From positions 1 to 49,599 of the forward strand of contig CAINUX010000232.1 of the NCBI GenBank assembly GCA_903853895.1: DNA of 49,599 nt, read 5' to 3'. Shown piece after piece: positions 14,369-22,280 of this stretch. The notes beneath the pieces were generated by a model that saw only the letters and a list, made by a program, of their open reading frames with translations, was not told the DNA's origin and did not search any database. Source of the stretch: an uncultured beta proteobacterium. GTDB taxonomy: Bacteria; Pseudomonadota; Gammaproteobacteria; Burkholderiales; Burkholderiaceae_C. Position 1 is the first letter of the stretch. Each line of letters starts with the position of its first letter. The translations under genes and the position numbers were made by a program.

Positions 14369-15139
14369 TCAGAAGAAGAAGGAGAGTCCGGCCGTAACGG
14401 CTCGGTATTCGAGCGAGCGCGTGTCGGAGACGAACGCGGTGTAGAACGTGTAGTCACCGCGCAGCACAAAGCGCTCGGTCAGGTAGTAGCGCACACCGAA
14501 GCTGGCGTTGGCCAGTTGGGCATCCGTGGGACTGGCTCCGACCAGGCTGGGGTTGGGGATGTTCTTGAACTTGCCAAGACCCACACCAAAGAATGGCGAG
14601 ATGCGTTGGTCGGACCAGGGCTCGGACAGCACGTTGATGTGCCAGAAGTCGGTGCCGGAGAAAACCCCTTGCACCTGGCCCAGCGTGCCCTCCACGTGCA
14701 GCGTCTCGGACAGACGGTAGCTGCTCCAGAGCTTGAGCATGGGTTCCGACTTGAACTGGCCCCAGGCCGCACCCAGCTGCACACGGCGGCTCAGGTAGTC
14801 GTCCAGCAGCATGTCGCGAAAGGTCTTGGTATCGCCCGCGGTGGTTAGCGTGGATTCCAGTTGTTTGCGCTGCACCCAGCCCACCTGGCCGCCAGCGGCG
14901 CGGACCTTGAACCAGTCGGTATGGCGTAGCTCGATGCTGATCCACTGCGCACGAGGCGCCACGAAGAAGATCGGAAAGCCCCGGCCCGGGCCGGTATGCA
15001 GCTCGATATAGGGATCGGTGATCTGCACGCGCTCCGCACGCTCGTTGGGTTCGGCAGGCTCGGCGGCACGGGCCGGTGGCGCGCCTAGCAAGGACATTGC
15101 TACCGCAATGGCGAAGACGTTTGCGATGCGCGTGTTCAT
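14369..15139 (-). CDS. SH3-like domain plus outer-membrane beta-barrel protein
   Basis: This is a protein of about 256 residues. The signal peptide (IANVFAIAVAMSLLGAPPARA) is followed by a bacterial SH3-like domain (VQITDPYIELHTGPGRGFPIFFVAPRAQWISIELRHTDWFKVRAAGGQVGWVQ, about 37-90) of the kind that binds peptidoglycan or protein partners. The second half is a barrel (VQLGAAWGQFKSEPMLKLWSS... to SFFF at the C-terminus). The start overlaps the preceding lipoprotein stop (ATGA, ATG at 15139). An SH3 module tethered to a barrel would let the outer-membrane part contact the cell wall or the periplasmic scaffold. Confidence 0.86.
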   Translation of the reverse strand: MNTRIANVFAIAVAMSLLGAPPARAAEPAEPNERAERVQITDPYIELHTGPGRGFPIFFVAPRAQWISIELRHTDWFKVRAAGGQVGWVQRKQLESTLTTAGDTKTFRDMLLDDYLSRRVQLGAAWGQFKSEPMLKLWSSYRLSETLHVEGTLGQVQGVFSGTDFWHINVLSEPWSDQRISPFFGVGLGKFKNIPNPSLVGASPTDAQLANASFGVRYYLTERFVLRGDYTFYTAFVSDTRSLEYRAVTAGLSFFF

Positions 15140-15747
15140 TGGGTGTTGCATGTGCCGGTCCTGGGGTCGGGGGGGGTGAACATGCTGTAGTTGGCGGTGC
15201 TCAGTTCGTCCTGGCCCAGTGGTGCCGGACGGCCGATCCAGTACTTGATGAGGCGGGCATTGGGATCGTCTTCACTTAAGAAAATCAGCCCACCTCCGTG
15301 CAGAACTCCGCGCAACAGCGGTTTTGATAGCAGGCGACTTTGCGCGGTGGACCCGATCACGACCGCGGCCTGGGCGGAGTAGAAGTTTTTGTACATGTCA
15401 CTGGCGCGGACGACCGCTGGCGTGTTGGCCGGATCACTCAGGTCCAGCGGCTGCGCTGCCGGGAATACACGCAGCGCACCGCCGGTGCCCGCGCGGGTGT
15501 CGTGGCAACCGGATCCGGCACAGGTGTTGGTGGATGTGGAGCCGCCGATTTGTACCGGCAACTGGGCTAGAAAGACCGGGTTGATGCACTTCTGGAAGTA
15601 GGCGAAGGACAAGTACTGGCCCCCCACCGCTTCGGGGTTGCTAATGGTTGCCGGATTGCCCAGCACGTCGGAGCCACCACCACAGCCCGCCAGCGCCAGG
15701 GTAGTGGCCGCAGCGGCGAGAGATTGTGTGATGCGATGCAGGGTCAT
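15136..15747 (-). CDS. Lipoprotein with a CX4CH haem-type motif
   Basis: This 203-residue protein has a signal and lipobox LALAGC (Cys22). The only haem-like motif is C-AGSG-C-H at residues 76-82, a CX4CH variant of the c-type attachment site; two further cysteines occur (C54 and C200). An LLRGVLHGGGLIFLSEDDPNARLIKYWI segment resembles the linker/helix region of Planctomycete-type cytochrome C domains, where haem sites are spaced before 'D..L..WI.' helices. It is translated just after the HzsA-like gene (four bases apart) and is probably its electron-transfer partner on the outer membrane. Confidence 0.82.
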   Translation of the reverse strand: MTLHRITQSLAAAATTLALAGCGGGSDVLGNPATISNPEAVGGQYLSFAYFQKCINPVFLAQLPVQIGGSTSTNTCAGSGCHDTRAGTGGALRVFPAAQPLDLSDPANTPAVVRASDMYKNFYSAQAAVVIGSTAQSRLLSKPLLRGVLHGGGLIFLSEDDPNARLIKYWIGRPAPLGQDELSTANYSMFTPPDPRTGTCNTQ

Positions 15748-15751
15748 GGGG

Positions 15752-18718
15752 TCAGCAACCGGTGGCGATCCATTGGGCGATCGCGTTGTAGTTCGCGCTG
15801 CCCACGGGTAAAGCGGCCGGGTGGGGGGCGGTCGATGGCCGTTTCAGCAGTGCATTGGCGGGTGGCTTACAGGTGTCCGAGACCATGGACAGCGTGGCGT
15901 TGTAGTCGCCATCGGCGTCGCCGGACAGCACGAAGTGGTTGTTGCGAAACGAGGTGCCCGACGTGGCGGCTGTGGCGCTGCTGCCGACCGGCTGGTGGCA
16001 ACCCGCGGAGCAGGTGGCACGCAGGATGGGAAAGACCTGGCTCTCAAAGCTGGCCTGGTTCAGGCCCTTGACCTGGCGCACCGCGCTGTTGGCGTCAAAC
16101 GGGTCGTTGTAGTACTTGCTGCCCAGGTCTATCCACTCGGCAATCAGGCGCTTCTCGGCACGGGTCAGCAGCTTGGAGTGATCCGGTGCCGTGGCGGGCG
16201 GGTTGGGATGTGCCGTGCGCGCCCCGGTGTCGGCCATCAGGCTTTGCCCGGACAGGATCTCCACGAGTCGGCTCTTGCGGGCCAGGCCCAGGGCTTCGCC
16301 TTCGCTGGCCGCGGTGTCGACCAGGGCGGCGCCGCGCTCGACGACGAGGACACCTGCTTGGGCGCGGGTGCGCGGTTGTCCGGTGACCGGGTCGATGATG
16401 GGGTCGCCAATCATCAATTCGTCGTAGGACGTGATGCGCCCGGAGCCACCAGTGGTGCCGCTAAGGTCCAGCCGGGCGGGGTCAAAGTGGCAGGTAGTGC
16501 AGGTGTTGGCGCCGCGGTTGCGGCTCCACAGGGGCTGGATGTGGTCGGGGTAGTTAACGATGCCGTTTACGGGTGCCGCGGTGGCCAGATCGTCGGTGGC
16601 AACGGGGTTGCCGGTGTAGCGGATGGTCAGCGCGGCGCGGCCGGTCACACCCGGCTTGCTGGTATCGGCCCAGATGTCGGAGAACACCATGTCGGTGGAC
16701 AGCTTCAGCGCGCTGGGGTCCAGGCGGGTGCGGGTACTGGCCATGGTTTCGCCGGACTGGTGGGCGCTGGCCATGGCGGGCAGCAAGGACGCAGGAACCG
16801 TGTTGACGACTGCCCCCGAGTTGATGGCGCCGCCGCGGCGTGGGCTGTGGCAGCCGTCGCAGGTGCGGCGTTCGCCGGGGCGCACCTGGATCCAGTTGGT
16901 GTGGGTCTGGAATCCGCGACCCTGCGCATCCACGACGGTCAAACCGATGGGCGTGTCCGCTGGCACCTGTAGCTTGAAGGAGCCGTCGGGCTCAATCGGC
17001 GCGTAGCCCAGAATCTGTTGCATCTCGAAGTTGGTCTCGCCGATGGCACTGCGGGTGCCCGTCATGCCCTGGGGTGGCGCAATGGCCCGAAAGGCCCGGA
17101 TGAAGCGCGCTGGTGCGCAGCCGTAGGCCGGGTCGGCAGGGTCTTTCATGCGCACCAGGTCGGCAATCAGGGCGCGGGTGTCCTGCGGGTCGATTGGCGC
17201 AATTTTGGGAATCGCGGTGGTGCAGCCTGCGGGCAGATCGGCCGCCGTCAACACGGCGTCGCCCATGCGGCCCAGGCCATCGGTGTCATAGACACTGCGC
17301 ACTTCCAGCAGCCCCAGGTTCTGTGCGGCCAGATCGGGGTCCAGCGGCGTGGGGGGGGTGGCGTTGGGTTCCGCGCGGTCCTGCAGTGCTACGGGGTGGG
17401 TGTACATGAATCCGGCCGGTGGCGCTGCCACGATCAGCATCGTTTGTTTGGCGGGGTCAAACATGTAGATGGCATAGGTCGGGCGCACGTTGTTCTGGAT
17501 CTCGTCGCCCTGTGCGTCGGCCATAGCGCGGTTGTCGTCCGTCACTCGGGCCAGCTCTTCGGCGGTCAGGGTGGCGCAGGAGACCACCACCCCTTTGCGG
17601 GTCACTTCACAGGGTGTGTAGCCCACCAGCACGCGGTCGGTGCCGTCCCACAACGGGTAGGGCGTGGTGATGCGGCCATAGGGCGATGCACCACCGCCAA
17701 TGTTCAGCTCCTGCAGGGTCATCTGCTTCTGGCCGCCCTTGGCCGGGGCTGTGGCGCTGGCTGGTGTGTCCTGCTCGGAGTAGTTGGCGGCGTCGATCAT
17801 GACCAGACCGCCGCCTTCATGGGTACGCGACAGCGGCATCAGGTCCGATGTCAAAAACCCTTTGTACTTGCCCTTGGGGTCCATGTCGCGGGGATGCAGA
17901 AAGCTGTTGCCGGGGCTGTGCGCTCCGTACAGCACAAACAGGTCTGTGCCATCGGGCTTGGCCCGAAAAATCTTGAAGTGGTTGCGACCGCCCACATGGT
18001 CCCAGCGCGAGAACATGATGTCGCCGTTAGGGCGAATCACCGGGCTGCGGTCGTGGCTCTGGTTGACGGAGATCTGGGTGATGACCTGGCCATTGGCGTC
18101 CATGGTGTGCAGGTTGAAAACCCGCTCGCGTTCGTATTCGTCTAGCGCGAAGTAGGTATGGCCCAGAGCCTGGTTGATGCTGGATTTGGTCTGGCGGTTG
18201 GACGTGAAAGCAAAGCCACGTCCGGCGGGCAGGTAGGTCGGGTCCACGTCATCGGATTCGGTCGAGTTGGTCAGGCGGCGCAGGCTGCCCCCGGCCAGGC
18301 CGCCGGCCGTCATGTCGTATTCCCAGATGTTCCAGCGCCCGGTGCAGGCGCGCTGTCCGTTGATGGTGCCGGTGTTGGTGACGGGGCAGCGCAGGGAGAA
18401 GATGATCTTCTTGCCGTCATACGACACATCCGGGTTGGATGCGTCGCCAACACCCTGGGTGAACTGCGCCGTGATGTTGTGCTCCTTTGCGCTCACCGAG
18501 GATTTCTCGCGCACCATCAGGTCGCCGCCGGGCGCAGTGGGCGCCGCGTTGGTGGGGTTGGCGTTGATGGCGTTGGAGCGCATTGCGTAAGCGATGGGTG
18601 CGTCGCCGGCCACCGTGACGGTCTTGGCGTCGTCGGTGCTGCCGTTACCGCAGGCGGCAAGCAGTGTTGTGAGCAAGGCAGCCGTCGCCCCTGCGCTGAT
18701 GAACAGTCGCTGTGTCAT
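15752..18718 (-). CDS. HzsA-related lipoprotein: beta-propeller plus cytochrome domain with three haem motifs
   Basis: This 988-residue lipoprotein has the lipobox LLAAC (Cys22). Residues about 75-450 show TolB/WD-like beta-propeller repeats (NPDVSYDGKKIIFSLRC, RSPVIRPNGDIMFSRWDHVG). The C-terminal half carries haem c motifs C-DG-C-H (620-624) and C-TT-C-H (740-744) and a CX3CH variant, C-SAG-C-H (903-908), each followed by helices typical of cytochrome c domains. The arrangement resembles the alpha subunit of hydrazine synthase (HzsA) and the many HzsA-related proteins of unknown function. No HzsB or HzsC gene is present, so hydrazine synthesis is not implied. As a surface or periplasmic lipoprotein next to ApbE and a second haem lipoprotein, it is probably the redox-active component of the cluster. 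Confidence 0.85.
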   Translation of the reverse strand: MTQRLFISAGATAALLTTLLAACGNGSTDDAKTVTVAGDAPIAYAMRSNAINANPTNAAPTAPGGDLMVREKSSVSAKEHNITAQFTQGVGDASNPDVSYDGKKIIFSLRCPVTNTGTINGQRACTGRWNIWEYDMTAGGLAGGSLRRLTNSTESDDVDPTYLPAGRGFAFTSNRQTKSSINQALGHTYFALDEYERERVFNLHTMDANGQVITQISVNQSHDRSPVIRPNGDIMFSRWDHVGGRNHFKIFRAKPDGTDLFVLYGAHSPGNSFLHPRDMDPKGKYKGFLTSDLMPLSRTHEGGGLVMIDAANYSEQDTPASATAPAKGGQKQMTLQELNIGGGASPYGRITTPYPLWDGTDRVLVGYTPCEVTRKGVVVSCATLTAEELARVTDDNRAMADAQGDEIQNNVRPTYAIYMFDPAKQTMLIVAAPPAGFMYTHPVALQDRAEPNATPPTPLDPDLAAQNLGLLEVRSVYDTDGLGRMGDAVLTAADLPAGCTTAIPKIAPIDPQDTRALIADLVRMKDPADPAYGCAPARFIRAFRAIAPPQGMTGTRSAIGETNFEMQQILGYAPIEPDGSFKLQVPADTPIGLTVVDAQGRGFQTHTNWIQVRPGERRTCDGCHSPRRGGAINSGAVVNTVPASLLPAMASAHQSGETMASTRTRLDPSALKLSTDMVFSDIWADTSKPGVTGRAALTIRYTGNPVATDDLATAAPVNGIVNYPDHIQPLWSRNRGANTCTTCHFDPARLDLSGTTGGSGRITSYDELMIGDPIIDPVTGQPRTRAQAGVLVVERGAALVDTAASEGEALGLARKSRLVEILSGQSLMADTGARTAHPNPPATAPDHSKLLTRAEKRLIAEWIDLGSKYYNDPFDANSAVRQVKGLNQASFESQVFPILRATCSAGCHQPVGSSATAATSGTSFRNNHFVLSGDADGDYNATLSMVSDTCKPPANALLKRPSTAPHPAALPVGSANYNAIAQWIATGC

Positions 18719-18733
18719 GGTGAAGTCTCCTAT

Positions 18734-19735
18734 TTACTGCCGTGTTTGCAGGCCGGGGGCCAGCAATCCGGTGGAGTAGTGCAGAAGGCCGTGCGAATCG
18801 ACAACGACAGCGTCGATCCCGGGCTGCGACTCGATAAACTGCATGCCCCGCTCAACGCCCAGCACAAACACGCATTTTGAAAACGCTTCGGTGGTAAGTC
18901 CGTCCTCGCCCAGAATGGTGACGCTTTGCACGCAGCTCGGAGACAGGCCCGTTGCCGGATCGATCAGGTGGTGGAAGCGCACACCGGCTTCGACGAAGCA
19001 GCGCTCGTAGTCGCCCGAGGTTGATATGGAGGTGTCTTCCAGCGGAAGCATGGCAATGACTTCACCGGGGCGACGCGGGTCGCGGATGCCAATGGTCCAG
19101 GGGCGGCCGCGGCGGTCGCCCATGACGCAGCTGTCGCCACCGGCGCTGACGTTCGCGTGCGCAATGCCCCGCTGGCGCAACAATGCAGCCGCATTGTCGA
19201 TCGCGTAGCCCTTGGCAAAGCCACCCAGGTCTATGCACATGCCGGGGCGCTCGAAGTGCACGGTCTGGTTATACGGATCCAGGATCACATGGCGGTATCC
19301 GATGGCCTGCTGCGCCCGGGCCAGCGCCTGCGGGTCGGGTCGGGTATGCAGGCGATAGTCAAACAGACGGCCCACGGCGGCGTAGGTGATGTCAAATGCT
19401 CCGCCCGAGAGCTGTGAAAAGTGCGCCGCGCGGGTCAGCAGCTGGAACATCTCGGTGCTGATGCGCACGGCTTGCGTGCCCGCATCGCGGTTGATGCGCG
19501 AGAGTTCGGAGGCCGGCTTGTGGGGGCTCATGGCGCGGTCGATGCGGTGCATCTCCTGCATAACGGCCTCCATGGCGGCCTCGCCAGCCGCACGGTCATC
19601 GGCCCACAACTCCACGTGGATGGCCGTGCCCATGATGGCCTCCTCCCGCTGCAGCCAGCCGCTGTCGGGCGTCTGCCGCAAGGGGCCGCCGGCCACGAAT
19701 TGTCGTGTGGCGATGTCGCGTGATGTACCGAACAT
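18734..19735 (-). CDS. apbE: FAD:protein FMN transferase (ApbE family)
   Basis: This 333-residue protein should transfer FMN from FAD to a threonine or serine of a target protein. Family motifs are present: an MGTAIHVELWADD start, INRDAGT, DLGGFAKGYAID, SAGGDSCVMG, STSGDYERCF, HHLIDPATG and TTEAFSKCVFVLG, which cover the FAD/Mg sites. The start at ATG 19735 follows AGGAG; the frame is open upstream but that DNA is intergenic. Unlike most ApbE proteins, no signal peptide or lipobox is visible, so it may act before export of its target. It is the first gene of the long minus-strand cluster, 15 bases before the HzsA-like gene. The best candidate substrate in the window is the DUF4266 lipoprotein. 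Confidence 0.92.
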   Translation of the reverse strand: MFGTSRDIATRQFVAGGPLRQTPDSGWLQREEAIMGTAIHVELWADDRAAGEAAMEAVMQEMHRIDRAMSPHKPASELSRINRDAGTQAVRISTEMFQLLTRAAHFSQLSGGAFDITYAAVGRLFDYRLHTRPDPQALARAQQAIGYRHVILDPYNQTVHFERPGMCIDLGGFAKGYAIDNAAALLRQRGIAHANVSAGGDSCVMGDRRGRPWTIGIRDPRRPGEVIAMLPLEDTSISTSGDYERCFVEAGVRFHHLIDPATGLSPSCVQSVTILGEDGLTTEAFSKCVFVLGVERGMQFIESQPGIDAVVVDSHGLLHYSTGLLAPGLQTRQ

Positions 19736-19801
19736 GGTGGTGGGGCTCCTGAGGTTCGCGCCGATTCTTCCATCCAACCACGCACAAAGTGTTCGTTTGC
19801 C

Positions 19802-19817
19802 TGTGACACATGTAACA
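19802..19817. promoter_or_regulatory. CRP/FNR-like operator in the divergent apbE-amidohydrolase promoter
   Basis: TGTGA-CACATG-TAACA matches the CRP consensus TGTGA-N6-TCACA at nine of ten positions. It sits in the 144-base region between two divergent genes, and a TATGAT -10-like box for the plus strand lies nearby at 19833-19838. A CRP- or FNR-type regulator could control both the envelope cluster and the amidohydrolase operon. Confidence 0.4.
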
Positions 19818-19879
19818 AGCTGAAAGCCCGGCGCTATGATCCAATCCATCTTTCCCTTTGCTCTGAGGCTGCCAAAACC

Positions 19880-21535
19880 ATGCGAAATGCTGCACCACTT
19901 GTCTGTCACGTCTTGCAACAATTGATGCGCATATCGGTACTGGCCGCTGTTGCCGGAACTGCCGGAACTGTCAGTGCACAGATGCAGTGGAATGCCGATA
20001 CTGGCGTAGTGCTGGTTGGCAAGGTGGTCACACTCAACGACGCGGGTGATGTGCTGCCCCATGCACGCGTGTGGCTGGCCGGTGGCAAGATCATGGCCAT
20101 TGCGCGCGACGGCGAGGCCTTGCCCGATGCGGCCAAGGATGCCCCGGTAGTGGATAGCAAGGGCGTGATCTACCCCGGCATCATTGACCTGCACAACCAC
20201 CCCGAGTACGCCATCTATCCGCTGATGCCCATTGGCCGCAAGTACCGGGACCGCTACGAATGGCGCTGGTACGACGATATCTACAACAAGCGCATCACCT
20301 TCCCGCAAGAGGTGCTGACGCGCCCGCATTACCTCGACTTGGGGCTGGAGATCGGCCGCTATGGCGAGTACAAGGCGCTGGCCGGTGGCACCACCAGTTT
20401 GCAGGGCGGGCGCACGAACCTGGCGTACTCCAAGGAAGAGTGCCTGGTGCGCAATATTGAAAATTCGCCGGTGGAATCGCGCGTTGCGGCCAGCCGTGTC
20501 GATATCGGTCGCAGTGCCAAGGAATGGGCAGCGATGCAAACCGAGCGCAGCAAAGGCCCGCTGGTGGTGCACCTGGCCGAAGGCCCGTCACCGCGCATGG
20601 CCCTTGAGTTTGGTGCCATCAAGGACAGCAACCTGCTGGGCCCCGAGCTCATCGCCATCCACGGTGTTGGCCTGACCGAACCGCAACTGGTGGAGATGGC
20701 GGCGGTGGGGGCCAAGCTGGTATGGTCACCACTGTCCAACTTCATGCTGTATGGCAAGACCGCCAATGTGGAAGCCGCCAAGCGCGCGGGCCTGTCCATC
20801 AGCCTGGCGCCGGATTGGGCGCCCTCGGGCAGCAAGTCCAGCCTGGGGGAACTCAAGGTGGCCGACCTGGTGAACAAGCACGCATTGCATGGCCTGTTCA
20901 GCGACCGCGATCTGGTGGAGATGGTGACGCGCAAGCCCGCTGCCGCTATGGGTTGGAGTCAGCGCCTGGGCCAGATTGCGGAGGGCTATCTGGCCGACGT
21001 GCTGGTTGTGGATGACCGCCACGCCGACCCCTACCGCAACCTGATCAACACGATTGAAGACAACATCCAACTGGTGGCCGTGCGCGGCGAGCCCTTGTAT
21101 GGCGACAAGGCCTTGCTGCAATTGGCACGCGGCACGGCGGACGATTCCGAGACCACGGCCACTCTCAACAAGGGCAAGCGCAACAAGGCCATGACGCCGA
21201 ACTGCCCCGGCACGGCGCTGGCGCCTTTGAGCGTGGCACAGACCAAGTCGCGCATCCAGCAGGGCCTGAAGTTTGATGCGGCGCAATTGGCTGCCAAGCT
21301 CACACCCGAGCAGTTGGCCAAGGACTTTGCGCAGTGCAGCCTGCCCGCACCGGTTGGCGCCGCAACGCCTGCCGATGCCAAACGCCTGCTGGCCTGCCGG
21401 TTTGGCCTGCCGTTCGAGAAAACGCGCCTGAGTCCACTGACGACCAACGAAGATCCGGCATTCTTTTCGCAGTTGATGCGCAATCCCAACCTGCCAAAAT
21501 ACCTCCGCGCACTGCCAGCCTATTACCGGCAGTGA
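19880..21535 (+). CDS. Exported amidohydrolase-superfamily protein
   Basis: This 551-residue protein belongs to the metal-dependent amidohydrolase superfamily. An N-terminal signal (LMRISVLAAVAGTAGTVSAQ) suggests export. The first strand of the TIM barrel carries the metal motif DLHNH (near residue 103). Later metal-ligand candidates are VVHLAEG (H near 232), IAIHGVGL (H near 258) and SLAPDWAPSG (D near 311). The C-terminal part returns to the small beta-domain typical of the family (GYLADVLVVDD) and then adds about 150 residues I do not recognise. The substrate cannot be predicted. It is followed after 22 bases by a two-component system, which may respond to its substrate or product. Confidence 0.87.
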   Translation: MRNAAPLVCHVLQQLMRISVLAAVAGTAGTVSAQMQWNADTGVVLVGKVVTLNDAGDVLPHARVWLAGGKIMAIARDGEALPDAAKDAPVVDSKGVIYPGIIDLHNHPEYAIYPLMPIGRKYRDRYEWRWYDDIYNKRITFPQEVLTRPHYLDLGLEIGRYGEYKALAGGTTSLQGGRTNLAYSKEECLVRNIENSPVESRVAASRVDIGRSAKEWAAMQTERSKGPLVVHLAEGPSPRMALEFGAIKDSNLLGPELIAIHGVGLTEPQLVEMAAVGAKLVWSPLSNFMLYGKTANVEAAKRAGLSISLAPDWAPSGSKSSLGELKVADLVNKHALHGLFSDRDLVEMVTRKPAAAMGWSQRLGQIAEGYLADVLVVDDRHADPYRNLINTIEDNIQLVAVRGEPLYGDKALLQLARGTADDSETTATLNKGKRNKAMTPNCPGTALAPLSVAQTKSRIQQGLKFDAAQLAAKLTPEQLAKDFAQCSLPAPVGAATPADAKRLLACRFGLPFEKTRLSPLTTNEDPAFFSQLMRNPNLPKYLRALPAYYRQ

Positions 21536-21557
21536 ACCCAGGATCCACGAACACTCT

Positions 21558-22262
21558 ATGGCCCACATACTGATCGCCGAAGACGATGACCTGTTGCGCG
21601 ATGCGCTGTCCGCCCAGCTGATCCAAGCTGGGCACAGTGTGGCCTGCGCGGCCCACGGTTTGCAAGCCCGCGAACTGCTGGAGAGCACGCGCTTTGATGG
21701 TGTCATTCTGGACCTGGGCTTGCCCAAGGTCGACGGCATGGCCGTGCTGCAATGGCTGCGTCAGCGGGTTCTGGCCCTGCCGGTGCTGATACTCACGGCC
21801 CGCGACGGTGTCGATGACCGGGTCAATGGGCTGAATGCCGGAGCCGACGACTACCTGACCAAACCTTTCATCATGGCCGAACTGCAGGCCCGCCTGGCCG
21901 CGATGCTGCGGCGCTCGCGCATGCCAGCTTTCGGTGGGTCGCTGGAGATTGGTGGCTTGAGCGCCAGCAAACTCCGCGTGGACGCCGTGCAGCCCCGGGC
22001 CTGGCTGGGTGACGATGAAATGGAACTGACGCAGCGCGAGTGGGCGCTGTTGTCGCTGCTGGTGGCCAACGCGGGCCAGGTGGTCAGCCGGGAGGACGTG
22101 TTGAGTGCCTGGCAGTCTGAGCCGGGCGAGGTGGTGGGTGGCGTGGCATCGAATGCGCTGGAGGTGTATGTGCACCGGCTGCGGCGCAAGCTCGCCGACT
22201 CGGGGCTGGGTATCCGCAATGTGCGCGGCTTGGGCTATTTGCTCGAAACCGTCAGTCCCTGA
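21558..22262 (+). CDS. OmpR/PhoB-family response regulator
   Basis: This 234-residue regulator has a receiver domain with the acidic pocket EDDD near residues 8-11, the phosphoacceptor D52 (VILDLGLP), the switch residue T in LILTARD, and K in LTKPF. The C-terminal domain is a winged helix (MELTQREWALLSLLVANAGQVVSREDVL...SNALEVYVHRLRRKL) that binds DNA. It is closest in feel to the TctD/QseB group. It is co-transcribed with the sensor kinase that starts 18 bases downstream and probably with the amidohydrolase upstream. Confidence 0.93.
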   Translation: MAHILIAEDDDLLRDALSAQLIQAGHSVACAAHGLQARELLESTRFDGVILDLGLPKVDGMAVLQWLRQRVLALPVLILTARDGVDDRVNGLNAGADDYLTKPFIMAELQARLAAMLRRSRMPAFGGSLEIGGLSASKLRVDAVQPRAWLGDDEMELTQREWALLSLLVANAGQVVSREDVLSAWQSEPGEVVGGVASNALEVYVHRLRRKLADSGLGIRNVRGLGYLLETVSP

Positions 22263-22280
22263 ACCCTGCATGACCTTCGC

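Noticed and set aside
15752..18718. Hydrazine synthesis (anammox) by the HzsA-like protein
   Set aside because: Only an alpha-like protein is present. No HzsB, HzsC, hydrazine dehydrogenase or nitrite/ammonium genes are nearby, and HzsA-related proteins are widespread in non-anammox bacteria.
19736..20572. Upstream extension of the apbE frame by about 280 codons
   Set aside because: It runs opposite the start of the amidohydrolase gene, lacks ApbE features and has no ribosome-binding site. The ATG at 19735 has AGGAG and begins the conserved part.
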